Shown: piece after piece, positions 8,794 through 16,205 of the stretch
How the letters are laid out: the number at the start of each line of letters is the position of its first letter
How positions within the stretch are numbered: position 1 is the first letter of the stretch
Assembly: GCA_003485325.1 (NCBI GenBank)
Contig: DMZI01000008.1
Location: 12,049 to 39,013 of the forward strand
Direction: 5' to 3'
DNA: 26,965 bases
Origin: Desulfotomaculum sp.
GTDB lineage: Bacteria > Bacillota > Desulfotomaculia > Desulfotomaculales > Nap2-2B
The notes under the pieces: model-generated
What the model saw: the letters and a program-made list of their open reading frames with translations, nothing else
The model's database searches: none
Told to the model about the DNA's origin: nothing
Made by a program: the position numbers and the translations under genes

Positions 8794-8814
8794 CAAAAAG
8801 AAGGTGGATCGAGG

Positions 8815-9354
8815 ATGCCCTGGCGGGGTTTGCGGGTACCCATAATCCTGTTGGTCCTGGTGGCCAGCCTGCTGGTCTTTTGGGGCGCGCGCTGGCTGTT
8901 TAACAGGTTCAGCATTGAACAGCCCCTGGCGGACTTCCTGAAAAGCCAGAGTTATATCCAGACATTTGTAATAAAGCGGGATGGATCCCTGGTGCAAATT
9001 TCTGTTCTGCTTGCCCCGGTTGAGAACCTGAAAGACACCTACGGGGAGCTTAACAGGGGGGTGCGGAATATATTGGGCGGCAGACTCTATGAGCTCGTCC
9101 TTCGGGACAAACGCGACGTTCAGTTGAAAAATGCTTTTTACTACAGCCAGTTTGCGGTTTATGAGGCTATAATGCGGGGGAACTACCGGGAAATGGTCGA
9201 TTACGTAAATAAACAGGCAGCGGAAAGAGGCGCAACAGCAAGTGTGTTTGTTGATCAGGACCGGATTTATCTGCAGATGAGGCACGATAATAATTATTTA
9301 TACGAGGTAATCCCCAGGACAAAAAATAAAACAGGGCAGATTACCATGGAGTAA
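8815..9354 (+). CDS. Conserved-looking membrane-anchored protein of unknown function
   Basis: 179 residues from ATG 8815, with a GAAGGTGG site 21 bp after the rimO stop. I do not recognise the family. A single N-terminal hydrophobic helix (about residues 8-25, PIILLVLVASLLVFWGARWLF) after a basic MPWRGLR start looks like a signal anchor. The remaining ~150 residues are mixed alpha/beta, with no cysteine and no obvious catalytic motif; they include a LNRGVRNILGGR segment and end in a short polar tail. The probable topology places this part outside the membrane. Tight spacing to rimO suggests co-transcription. Codon use and base composition resemble the neighbours, so it looks like a native gene. 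Confidence 0.8.
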   Translation: MPWRGLRVPIILLVLVASLLVFWGARWLFNRFSIEQPLADFLKSQSYIQTFVIKRDGSLVQISVLLAPVENLKDTYGELNRGVRNILGGRLYELVLRDKRDVQLKNAFYYSQFAVYEAIMRGNYREMVDYVNKQAAERGATASVFVDQDRIYLQMRHDNNYLYEVIPRTKNKTGQITME

Positions 9355-9404
9355 AAAACCGGGCCGGCTATAATGCGGGCTGATGTCAACAACCCCGTCC
9401 CCTA

Positions 9405-9470
9405 TCTCAATATTTGAATATTTATCAATGGATATCTCCATTATTCTCAATATTTCATAATTCCTAAATA
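9405..9470. repeat. AT-rich patch with 11-bp direct repeat and hairpin
   Basis: TCTCAATATTT occurs at 9405-9415 and again at 9445-9455, a 40-bp period. Between them AATGGA (9427-9432) and TCCATT (9437-9442) form a perfect 6-bp stem with a TATC loop. The patch is much more AT-rich than either flank and falls where the N-terminus of the next protein would be expected. Confidence 0.55.
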
Positions 9471-9546
9471 CCAATATAAAGATACACACTTATACAAATG
9501 CCTAATATGGGCCGGGTCCGGTTCTTCCGGGCCAACTGCAGCGTCT

Positions 9547-10101
9547 TTGCACAAGCCGGCGCAGTTGACCCAAAATGAAAATGTGCCTGGGAAAGAAAAA
9601 GCTTTTGGCACGCTGACAAACGGCCCCACGGCGGGTTCGCCGGTAAACGAAAAGACAGCCGCCGGCAGTGTTCCGGAAGCGCAGCCGGGCGCCGCAGGAA
9701 AAACAACGGGCCCAGGCTCCGTCGGAGTTGAAGAAAAAGGTGAAGAAAGCGCTAGAAATACAAAGGTTGAAGACACGGTCCCAGCGCCTGACCCAAAGGC
9801 TGATTTTCGTTCCGCCTTAAGCAAAGGTAAACCGATCCTTGTGTACTTTTACCTGAGGACCTGCGGCGAATGCAACAGGCAGAAGCCCGTCATTGAAGCT
9901 GTCCAGGCGGCATACAGCGGAAAGGTTTCTTTTGTATATGTCGACGGCGACAATGACCGGGGTATGGAGGATGCTTTCAATGTGGAACTTTACCCTGCCA
10001 TATTCCTTGTTGAAAGGGATAGAAGTACTTATTCATACACCGAACTGAAAGGATTTCAGACGGAAAGCATGCTAAGCCGGGGAACTGAAAAACCTGCTTG
10101 A
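9547..10101 (+). CDS. Thioredoxin-like protein, probably damaged at both ends
   Basis: 184 residues as written. Residues 1-85 are a Gly/Pro/Ala/Glu-rich linker. The rest is a thioredoxin fold with CGEC (Cys106-Cys109, context LRTCGECNRQKP), the FVYVDGDND strand and a Pro-containing LYPAIFL segment. Such proteins normally carry a signal peptide or lipoprotein anchor, but no in-frame ATG or GTG exists between the stop at 9415 and the TTG at 9547, so the N-terminus appears lost or altered by the AT-rich patch. The C-terminus is also odd: removing one G from the GGGG run at 10079-10082 restores a normal ending (SRELKNLLEKRAG) running to a stop at 10133-10135. The likely role, extracytoplasmic thiol-disulfide exchange, is inferred from the fold. 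Either a pseudogene or a sequence error. Confidence 0.65.
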   Translation: MHKPAQLTQNENVPGKEKAFGTLTNGPTAGSPVNEKTAAGSVPEAQPGAAGKTTGPGSVGVEEKGEESARNTKVEDTVPAPDPKADFRSALSKGKPILVYFYLRTCGECNRQKPVIEAVQAAYSGKVSFVYVDGDNDRGMEDAFNVELYPAIFLVERDRSTYSYTELKGFQTESMLSRGTEKPA

Positions 10102-10111
10102 AAAGAGGGCC

Positions 10112-10129
10112 GGAAAAAACTCCGGTTTA
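10112..10129 (+). terminator. Weak hairpin after the thioredoxin-like gene
   Basis: A CCGGA/TCCGG stem around a short A-rich loop is followed by TTTAA. The stem is only 5 bp and the T-run is short, and it overlaps the restored reading frame, so termination here would be inefficient. Confidence 0.25.
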
Positions 10130-10198
10130 AGCTGATTCTCCAGTGGCAGTTTTAAACACTCCTTGCTTTAATTTCCTGATCAAACCTTTCCCTGTTTA

Positions 10199-10207
10199 TG
10201 TTATAAT
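10199..10207 (+). promoter_or_regulatory. Extended -10 promoter for the FtsH-like gene
   Basis: TGTTATAAT is a perfect extended -10 (TG-N-TATAAT), 46 bp before the GTG start at 10254. No good -35 is visible at 16-18 bp, which extended -10 promoters tolerate. Confidence 0.6.
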
Positions 10208-10253
10208 CTAGAATGCTATTAGAGTTATTTCGCCGGAAAGGAAGGTTTCTTTC

Positions 10254-11753
10254 GTGCTCAAGGAAATCTGTCTCGGTGTGATTTTGGCTGTCCTGATTTT
10301 CCTGGTTGTTGTCGGGTATGATGTGACACCGCTTATTTTTTTTGTTGCCGTCGGCGCCGGGGCATATTATTTCGCCACCACGCGGGGCCTGCTGAACAAA
10401 AATTTCAGCGAGCATCAGGTGTCTGCAAACCAGCAGATTTCATTTGGAGATGTGGGCGGACAAGCTACCGCCATACAGGAACTCAGCGAGGCTCTGGATT
10501 TTATCAGGAATATAAACGCAATCCAAGAACTGGGCATCCGCCCGTTAAAAGGGGTCCTGCTCACCGGGCCGCCGGGAACGGGGAAAACGATGCTTGCCAA
10601 AGCAGCGGCAAGCTATACGGATGCCGTCTTTGTCGCAGCGAGCGGCAGCGAATTTATAGAAATGTACGCGGGTGTGGGCGCCCAGAGAGTGCGCCGTCTT
10701 TTTCAATCGGCCAGGGAAAAGGCTTTAAAACAGGGAAAAAGCAATGCGCTTATTTTTATTGATGAGATAGAAATACTCGGGGGCCGGCGGGGCCGCACCA
10801 CCAGCCACCTTGAATACGACCAGACCCTGAATCAGCTTCTAGTTGAGATGGATGGCTTAAGGGTTGACGAAAATGTACGGCTGCTTGTGATGGCCGCGAC
10901 CAACAGGATAGATATGCTCGACCCTGCCCTGCTGCGGCCGGGAAGGTTTGACCGGCAGGTAAGGGTTGACCTTCCTGATAAAGAGGGAAGGCTGGAAATA
11001 CTCAAGCTGCACACACGCAATAAACCGCTTGCGGAGGATGTTTCTTTGGAAGCGCTCGCGCGGGATACCTTCGGCTTCAGCGGCGCTCACCTGGAGAGCC
11101 TGGCCAATGAGGCGGCCATCCTGGCGATGAGGGGCAATTCCAAAGTAATCGAGCAGCATCATTTCCAGGAAGCTGTCGACAAGGTACTGCTCGGGGACCG
11201 TCTCGAGCGCCGGCCTATGAGGGCCGAGCTGGAGAGGGTGGCCATTCACGAAACCGGCCATGCACTGATGAGCGAGATTGTCAAACCCGGTTCGGTTTCC
11301 ACGCTGACTGTGGCGCCGCGCGGCCAGGCGCTGGGTTATATGCGCCAGAGCCCCGAGGACGATACCTATATGTTCACCAGGAATTACCTGGAGGACCAGA
11401 TTGCAATCATGCTGGCCGGGGCGGTGGCCGAGGAACAGGTCCTGGGTAACAAGAGCACCGGCGCGGTAAATGATTACCAGCAGGCTATGCGCCTGGCTGA
11501 GAAGATAGTCGACAGCGGCATGTCCAGGCTGGGCGTAGTCAGCTCCGAGCATTTGCCCGGCGGGCTTCATTACCGCGTTCTTTCAGAAATCCTCGGCGCC
11601 CAGGAGGCGCGTGTAAGAAGCTGCCTGATCAGCCTGCGGGCCGCCCTGTACCGTATAGCTGAGGTGCTTCTGGAGCAGGAGAGGATCAGCGGTGACAAGC
11701 TGCGCGAGATCCTTTCGGGAGTACCCGCGCCCGGGCAGAGAATATACTGTTGA
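10254..11753 (+). CDS. FtsH-like AAA ATPase/zinc metalloprotease, short N-terminus
   Basis: 499 residues from GTG 10254, behind a GGAAGG site. Two adjacent hydrophobic segments (about 4-43) anchor it with hardly any loop, unlike canonical FtsH, which has a sizeable extracytoplasmic domain between its helices; canonical FtsH is also about 100 residues longer. The AAA module has Walker A GPPGTGKT (105-112), Walker B with Asp170-Glu171 (IFIDEIE) and the second region of homology (NRIDMLDPALLRPGRFDR). The protease module has HETGH (His332, Glu333, His336) and a downstream STGAVNDYQQA segment supplying the likely third zinc ligand, so both activities look intact. It probably degrades membrane or damaged proteins. 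It stands alone between a thioredoxin-like gene and cinA, with its own promoter. Confidence 0.9.
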   Translation: MLKEICLGVILAVLIFLVVVGYDVTPLIFFVAVGAGAYYFATTRGLLNKNFSEHQVSANQQISFGDVGGQATAIQELSEALDFIRNINAIQELGIRPLKGVLLTGPPGTGKTMLAKAAASYTDAVFVAASGSEFIEMYAGVGAQRVRRLFQSAREKALKQGKSNALIFIDEIEILGGRRGRTTSHLEYDQTLNQLLVEMDGLRVDENVRLLVMAATNRIDMLDPALLRPGRFDRQVRVDLPDKEGRLEILKLHTRNKPLAEDVSLEALARDTFGFSGAHLESLANEAAILAMRGNSKVIEQHHFQEAVDKVLLGDRLERRPMRAELERVAIHETGHALMSEIVKPGSVSTLTVAPRGQALGYMRQSPEDDTYMFTRNYLEDQIAIMLAGAVAEEQVLGNKSTGAVNDYQQAMRLAEKIVDSGMSRLGVVSSEHLPGGLHYRVLSEILGAQEARVRSCLISLRAALYRIAEVLLEQERISGDKLREILSGVPAPGQRIYC

Positions 11754-11814
11754 TTTTGGCCTCTTCTCCACTGTTTTCCCCGGTCAGGCCCCTGCTTAAA
11801 AAAATTTATAGTTC

Positions 11815-11844
11815 TTGACATATTTTATACTCTCGTTTTAAAAT
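11815..11844 (+). promoter_or_regulatory. SigA-type promoter for cinA-recA
   Basis: TTGACA (11815-11820, perfect), 18-bp spacer, TAAAAT (11839-11844, one mismatch), about 36 bp before the cinA start. No LexA-type GAAC-N4-GTTC box was seen around it. Confidence 0.75.
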
Positions 11845-11880
11845 AAGTGAAAGAATTACCATTTAAGGAAAAAGATTAAA

Positions 11881-13116
11881 TTGCAGGCTGAATTGATTTT
11901 CACCGGAACGGAACTGCTTCGCGGCGAGATATTAAATACACATGCCCAGTACCTGGGGCGGCGTCTGGCGGCCATGGGCATAGACGCTGCTCTGCATACC
12001 ACCGTAGGTGATTACTGGGACCGGCTGGCTGATTCGCTCGCCCGGGCTGTGTCGCGTTCGGACCTGGTTATTGTGACCGGCGGGCTGGGCTCAACGACGG
12101 ACGATCTAACCAAGGAAACCGCGGCAGGAGTCCTGGGCCTGCCTATGGTACAGGATCAGACCACTCTTTCCTGGTTAAAAGACCTTTACCGCAGCAGAAG
12201 TCTCAGGCTTCCTGAAGTTATGGACAAGCAGTCCTTTTTTCCGTTGGGATCCAGGATACTGCCGAATCCGCGCGGCAGCGCTCCCGGAGTTCTTATCGAA
12301 AAAGACAGGCGTTATATATTCCTGCTGCCGGGGCCGCCGGGCGAACTCAAAGCGATATTCGAAGAATCGGTGGAGCCCTTTCTGGCAGCTTTAGACATCC
12401 GGGGGATGCTTGTGCGCAGCAAAATCATCAAGGTTACCGGCATTGCCGAAGCCATGGTTCAGCAAAATCTGGCTGATCTGGGCGGGCAGGGCAACCCCGG
12501 GCTGGCTTACCTGGCTAAACCAGGTGAAGTCCATGTGCGGGTAACCGCAAGGTCGGAGAGCCCGCAGGCCGCGGAAGACATGGTTTCAGAGCTTGCGGGG
12601 CGGGTAAAAGAAAGATTGGCCGGTTTTATCTTTGGCGAGGATGAAGAAATTATTGAAGAAACGGTTGGCGCTTTACTGCTTGACAAAGGCCTTTCAGTAT
12701 CTACGGCGGAGTCCTGCACCGGCGGGCTGATTGCCAAAAGGCTGACTAGTATTCCCGGAAGTTCCGGTTACTTTTTAGGAAGCGTAGTGGCTTATGACAA
12801 CATGGTCAAAGAAAGGCTTTTAGGTGTGCCCAGAAAGACTCTTGAACAACACGGCGCGGTAAGCCGGGAAACCGCCGTGGCTATGGCCCAGGGAGTACGG
12901 GATTTAACCGGAAGTTCTTTGGCTGTGGGAGTTACGGGTATTGCCGGGCCTGGTGGGGGGACGCAGGATAAACCTGTAGGGCTGGTTTTTATTGCCCTGG
13001 CGGTTGACTGCGGGACTGCCTGCCACCAGTTCCGTTTTCCGGGAAACCGGACTAGCGTCAGGTGGGGCGCATCAAATGCCGCCCTAAACTTAATTAAACT
13101 TCATTTAGGTGGTTGA
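11881..13116 (+). CDS. cinA: CinA family protein (competence/damage-inducible; NMN amidohydrolase-type C-terminus)
   Basis: 411 residues from TTG 11881, preceded by AAGGAAAA. Domain 1 (about 1-170) is a MoaB/MogA-like molybdopterin-binding fold: FTGTELLRGEILNTHAQYL at the start, then VTGGLGSTTDDLTKE and LPGPPGELKAIF. Domain 3 (about 255-411) is the CinA C-terminal deamidase-type domain, with TAESCTGGLIAKRLTSIPG, GAVSRETAVAMAQG and GVTGIAGPGGGT. In other bacteria full-length CinA is linked to NMN deamidation, pyrophosphatase activity or competence. The gene ends 25 bp before recA, the classical cinA-recA pairing in Firmicutes, and shares its promoter. Motifs are complete and length is normal. 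Confidence 0.95.
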   Translation: MQAELIFTGTELLRGEILNTHAQYLGRRLAAMGIDAALHTTVGDYWDRLADSLARAVSRSDLVIVTGGLGSTTDDLTKETAAGVLGLPMVQDQTTLSWLKDLYRSRSLRLPEVMDKQSFFPLGSRILPNPRGSAPGVLIEKDRRYIFLLPGPPGELKAIFEESVEPFLAALDIRGMLVRSKIIKVTGIAEAMVQQNLADLGGQGNPGLAYLAKPGEVHVRVTARSESPQAAEDMVSELAGRVKERLAGFIFGEDEEIIEETVGALLLDKGLSVSTAESCTGGLIAKRLTSIPGSSGYFLGSVVAYDNMVKERLLGVPRKTLEQHGAVSRETAVAMAQGVRDLTGSSLAVGVTGIAGPGGGTQDKPVGLVFIALAVDCGTACHQFRFPGNRTSVRWGASNAALNLIKLHLGG

Positions 13117-13141
13117 TTCGATATAGAGGAGGAAGACTGGT

Positions 13142-14164
13142 TTGAACGATAAATATAAAGCCCTGGAGGGAGCCCTGGTGCAGATTGAACGCCAGTTTGG
13201 CAAGGGTTCGATCATGAAACTGGGGGATGTGGCGGGGAAGTTTGACGTGGAGGTTATTTCAACGGGCGCCCTGTCGCTTGATATAGCCCTTGGTATAGGA
13301 GGTGTGCCCCGCGGGCGTGTGGTGGAAATTTTCGGCCCTGAATCTTCCGGAAAGACCACCGTGGCCCTGCATATCATCGCTCAGGCGCAAAAAATGGGTG
13401 GTATCGCCGCTTTTATAGATGCTGAACATGCCCTGGATCCCTATTATGCAAAAAATCTGGGTGTAGATATTGACAACCTCTTCCTGTCTCAGCCTGATAC
13501 GGGAGAGCAGGCGCTGGAGATCTGCGAAGCGCTGGTCCGCAGCGGGGCCATCGACGTGGTTGTGGTTGATTCGGTGGCGGCTCTTGTTCCGCGGGCGGAA
13601 ATTGAAGGCGAAATGGGCGATCCGTTTGTAGGCCTGCAGGCCAGGCTTATGTCTCAGGCTTTGCGGAAACTGACCGGCGTAATCAGCAAGTCCCGCGCAA
13701 CGGCTATTTTCATAAACCAGCTCAGGGAGAAAGTAGGCGTTACTTTCGGCAACCCCGAAGTGACACCCGGCGGCAGGGCGCTAAAGTTTTATGCTTCGGT
13801 CCGGCTTGATGTACGTAAAACGGAAACCTTGAAACAGGGCGCCGATATGATTGGCAACCGCACGAGGGTTAAAGTAGTGAAGAATAAAATTGCCCCTCCT
13901 TTCAAGCAGGCTGAATTTGATATCATGTACGGGCACGGAATATCCCAGGAAGGCATCATCGTGGACATGGCGGCCGAACTGAACATAATCAGCAAAAGCG
14001 GGGCATGGTATTCATACGGGGAAGAACGCCTCGGACAGGGGCGGGAAAACGCAAAGGACTTTCTTAAGGAACACCCGGAACTGACCTTAGAAATTGAAAA
14101 AAAAGTGCGCCAGGCTTTTAACCTGGGTGAAGCCAGGCTGGCTTCGGCCGGGCCTGGGGAGTAG
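13142..14164 (+). CDS. recA: Recombinase RecA
   Basis: 340 residues from TTG 13142, with an excellent GAGGAGGAAG ribosome site. RecA forms ATP-dependent filaments on single-stranded DNA for strand exchange and triggers LexA self-cleavage. Walker A is GPESSGKT (65-72). The VVVDSVAALVP Walker B strand and the REKVGVTFGNPEVTPGGRALKF segment of the DNA-binding L2 region are intact. The C-terminal domain is present (SKSGAWYSYGEERLGQGRENAKDFL) and the tail is short. It follows cinA by 25 bp and probably depends on the promoter at 11815. No recX follows; instead there is an untranslated region and rny. No SOS operator was recognised upstream, so SOS control cannot be claimed. Confidence 0.98.
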   Translation: MNDKYKALEGALVQIERQFGKGSIMKLGDVAGKFDVEVISTGALSLDIALGIGGVPRGRVVEIFGPESSGKTTVALHIIAQAQKMGGIAAFIDAEHALDPYYAKNLGVDIDNLFLSQPDTGEQALEICEALVRSGAIDVVVVDSVAALVPRAEIEGEMGDPFVGLQARLMSQALRKLTGVISKSRATAIFINQLREKVGVTFGNPEVTPGGRALKFYASVRLDVRKTETLKQGADMIGNRTRVKVVKNKIAPPFKQAEFDIMYGHGISQEGIIVDMAAELNIISKSGAWYSYGEERLGQGRENAKDFLKEHPELTLEIEKKVRQAFNLGEARLASAGPGE

Positions 14165-14176
14165 TTTTAGTTTTTC

Positions 14177-14205
14177 TTGACAAATAACTGCAAAGCTAGT
14201 ACAAT
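14177..14205 (+). promoter_or_regulatory. Strong SigA promoter downstream of recA
   Basis: TTGACA (14177-14182), exactly 17 bp, TACAAT (14200-14205): the best promoter in the window, with one mismatch in total. It lies 13 bp after the recA stop and about 284 bp before the rny start, so its transcript has a long untranslated portion. Confidence 0.85.
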
Positions 14206-14318
14206 CTAATCTGGGAGAAAATAGAATCAGTAAAGATATTAAAGTCCTTTTAGATCAGATACAGGTAATTACTATCCTTTAAAATAAAGCCATAGCAGGA
14301 ATTTCTACCAGTGGGTAA

Positions 14319-14347
14319 GGTAGTTAATATTTAACAACTACCCTTTT
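14319..14347 (+). terminator. Upstream hairpin with short T-run in rny leader
   Basis: GGTAGTT (14319-14325) pairs with AACTACC (14336-14342) around a 10-nt AT-rich loop, followed by CTTTT. It may terminate weakly or act as an alternative fold to the downstream terminator. Confidence 0.45.
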
Positions 14348-14418
14348 ACTGTTTGGGGGTTTTATTTGTAAGTTTTTAAATAACGAAGGAAAGTGTTATG
14401 TAGCTGATTCTTTTTCTG

Positions 14419-14442
14419 CCGAGTGTTGTCTCGGTTTTTTTT
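14419..14442 (+). terminator. Intrinsic terminator in front of rny
   Basis: CCGAG (14419-14423), loop TGTTGT, CTCGG (14430-14434), then eight Ts (14435-14442). This is a textbook rho-independent terminator, 46 bp before the rny start. Confidence 0.85.
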
Positions 14443-14488
14443 ATGCAATTTTTAACGCGTATTTTCTAGGATTTGGGAGGTGAAATGC

Positions 14489-16027
14489 TTGGAACCCCAG
14501 ATAATAGGGGTATTGGTTGCTGTTGTTTTAGTTGCTTTTGCAATTGGGTACATGATCAGAAAATACCTTGCAGAGGCCAAAATTATTTCTGCCGAAACAG
14601 AAGCGAAAAAAATAAAAGAAGAAGCGGTATTATTCGCTGAAGCTACTAGGCGGGAATCTGTTTTAGAGGCCAAGGAAGAAGTATTAAAGCTTCGCAACGA
14701 AGTCGAAAAGGAGAACAAGGAGCGGCGTTCCGAACTTCAGCGCCTGGAAAGAAGGCTGGTTCAAAAAGAAGAAACACTAGATCGAAAAGTTGAGGGCATT
14801 GAACGCAAAGAAGAAGCTTTAAACCGCAAGGAACAGGAAATTGAGGACGTCAAAAACAGGCTCAAAGAGATGCAGAACCGGAAGATAGCTGAGTTGGAAA
14901 GGGTTTCCGGGATGACATCCGAAGAGGCAAGGCAACTGTTGCTCTCCAACCTGGAAAAAGAGATTCAGCACGAAGAAGTAGTAATGATCCGCGAGATGGA
15001 GAACAGAATCAAAGAAGAGTCTGATAAAAGGGCTCGGGATATTATTTCGCTAGCTATTCAGCGCTGTGCCGTTGACCATTCCGCCGAAACCACGGTTGCC
15101 GTAATCCCGCTGCCGAACGATGAGATGAAGGGGCGGATCATCGGCCGGGAAGGACGTAATATAAGGGCTTTTGAAACACTCACGGGTGTTGAGTTAATTA
15201 TCGACGATACTCCGGAGGCAGTTATCCTATCCGGGTTTGATCCTATTCGCAGGGAAGCGGCCAGGATTGCCCTGGAGAAATTGATCGTGGACGGCCGCAT
15301 CCATCCTGCCAGGATTGAAGAGATGGTGGACAGGGCTCAAAAAGAAATTGAGGTTCAGGTCCGGGAAGCCGGCGAACAGGCCTCTTTCCAGACCGGGGTG
15401 CACGGTCTGCACCCGGAAATGGTCAACCTGCTCGGACGTCTTAAATACAGGACCAGCTACGGCCAAAATGTTCTCAAGCACTCTGTTGAAGTCGCTCACC
15501 TAGGCGGTTTGATCGCTGCCGAGCTCGGGGTGGATATTCAGCTGACTAAACGCGCAGGCCTTTTGCACGATATAGGTAAGGCAATGGACCATATGGTGGA
15601 AGGCCCTCATGTAACAATCGGCGTGGAACTGGCCAAAAAGTACCAGGAGCATCCCGAGATAGTTCATGCTATTGCGGCTCATCACGGTGACGAGGAACCA
15701 AAGACGATTATCGCTGTGCTTATCCAGACTGCGGACGCAATTTCAGCCGCCAGGCCGGGAGCGAGGCGGGAAACTCTTGAAGCCTATTTAAAGAGGCTGC
15801 AGAAGCTTGAGGAAATTGCCAACTCTTTTGAGGGAGTTGATAAGTCCTATGCTATCCAGGCGGGAAGGGAAATCCGGATCATGGTTAAACCGGAAAAGGT
15901 GGACGATCTCGGCTCAGTACACCTGGCTCGCGGGATTGCTAAAAAGATAGAGAATGAAGTTGAATATCCGGGGCAGATTAAAGTAACCATCTTACGGGAA
16001 ATAAGGGTTATGGAATACGCAAAATAG
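14489..16027 (+). CDS. rny: Ribonuclease Y
   Basis: 512 residues from TTG 14489, placed 6 nt after GGGAGGTG; a GTG at 14480 lies within that site and is not the likely start. RNase Y is the membrane-bound endoribonuclease that initiates mRNA decay in many Firmicutes. One N-terminal membrane helix (IIGVLVAVVLVAFAIGYMI) precedes a long charged coiled coil (about 28-185, EAKKIKEEA through NRIKEESDKRA). The KH domain carries GRIIGREGRN (215-224). The HD domain contributes His360-Asp361 (LLHDIGKAMDH) with the later AHHGDEEP metal-binding segment. Length matches the family (about 520). Downstream lie a terminator, an unknown gene and ymdB; in Bacillus rny (ymdA) directly precedes ymdB, so the pair has been separated by about 1.3 kb here. 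A terminator in its leader suggests attenuation. Confidence 0.97.
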   Translation: MEPQIIGVLVAVVLVAFAIGYMIRKYLAEAKIISAETEAKKIKEEAVLFAEATRRESVLEAKEEVLKLRNEVEKENKERRSELQRLERRLVQKEETLDRKVEGIERKEEALNRKEQEIEDVKNRLKEMQNRKIAELERVSGMTSEEARQLLLSNLEKEIQHEEVVMIREMENRIKEESDKRARDIISLAIQRCAVDHSAETTVAVIPLPNDEMKGRIIGREGRNIRAFETLTGVELIIDDTPEAVILSGFDPIRREAARIALEKLIVDGRIHPARIEEMVDRAQKEIEVQVREAGEQASFQTGVHGLHPEMVNLLGRLKYRTSYGQNVLKHSVEVAHLGGLIAAELGVDIQLTKRAGLLHDIGKAMDHMVEGPHVTIGVELAKKYQEHPEIVHAIAAHHGDEEPKTIIAVLIQTADAISAARPGARRETLEAYLKRLQKLEEIANSFEGVDKSYAIQAGREIRIMVKPEKVDDLGSVHLARGIAKKIENEVEYPGQIKVTILREIRVMEYAK

Positions 16028-16034
16028 TAAGTGG

Positions 16035-16062
16035 CGGTCCTTAATAAGGGCCGTTTTTTTAT
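16035..16062 (+). terminator. Intrinsic terminator after rny
   Basis: CGGTCCTT (16035-16042) pairs with AAGGGCCG (16046-16053), eight pairs including one T-G, around a 3-nt loop, followed by a run of Ts. Confidence 0.85.
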
Positions 16063-16123
16063 TTTTTTCTTTTTGATGGATTTATTAGATAAATTTTTCT
16101 TTTTTTAAAGGTGTTTTTTAAGC

Positions 16124-16148
16124 AGGATTTATTACACAAAGGCAGAAC
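16124..16148 (+). promoter_or_regulatory. SigH-like promoter candidate for the unknown gene
   Basis: AGGATTT (16124-16130) and GAAC (16145-16148) have the same 21-bp spacing between AGGA and the -10 core as known SigH promoters such as spoVG of Bacillus. The -10 differs from GAAT by one base. It lies about 58 bp before the start at 16206. Confidence 0.45.
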
Positions 16149-16205
16149 ATGATCAAATGTCCCGGATAAAAAGTTCCAAGTAACAATTTTGCAAGGAGAA
16201 GGTGA

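Larger units (their letters stand above)
14212..14442 (+). ncRNA. Candidate leader RNA or independent small RNA upstream of rny
   Basis: About 230 nt lie between a near-consensus promoter and a strong intrinsic terminator (14419-14442), with no credible reading frame. A second hairpin at 14319-14342 (GGTAGTT/AACTACC followed by CTTTT) is also terminator-like. Either this is a stand-alone small RNA, or it is a leader in which read-through past the terminator controls rny. It matches no riboswitch family that I recognise. The start and end are inferred from the promoter and terminator positions. Confidence 0.5.

Noticed and set aside
10857..11570. A 237-codon minus-strand frame opposite the FtsH-like gene
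   Set aside because: It overlaps intact AAA and HExxH motifs on the plus strand and has no recognisable family.
11754..13141. LexA/SOS operator near cinA-recA
   Set aside because: No GAAC-N4-GTTC or close variant was seen around the promoter or between the genes.
14212..14442. Known riboswitch or T-box in the rny leader
   Set aside because: No recognisable riboswitch core or T-box sequence (TGGNACCGCG) is present; kept only as an unclassified leader or small RNA.
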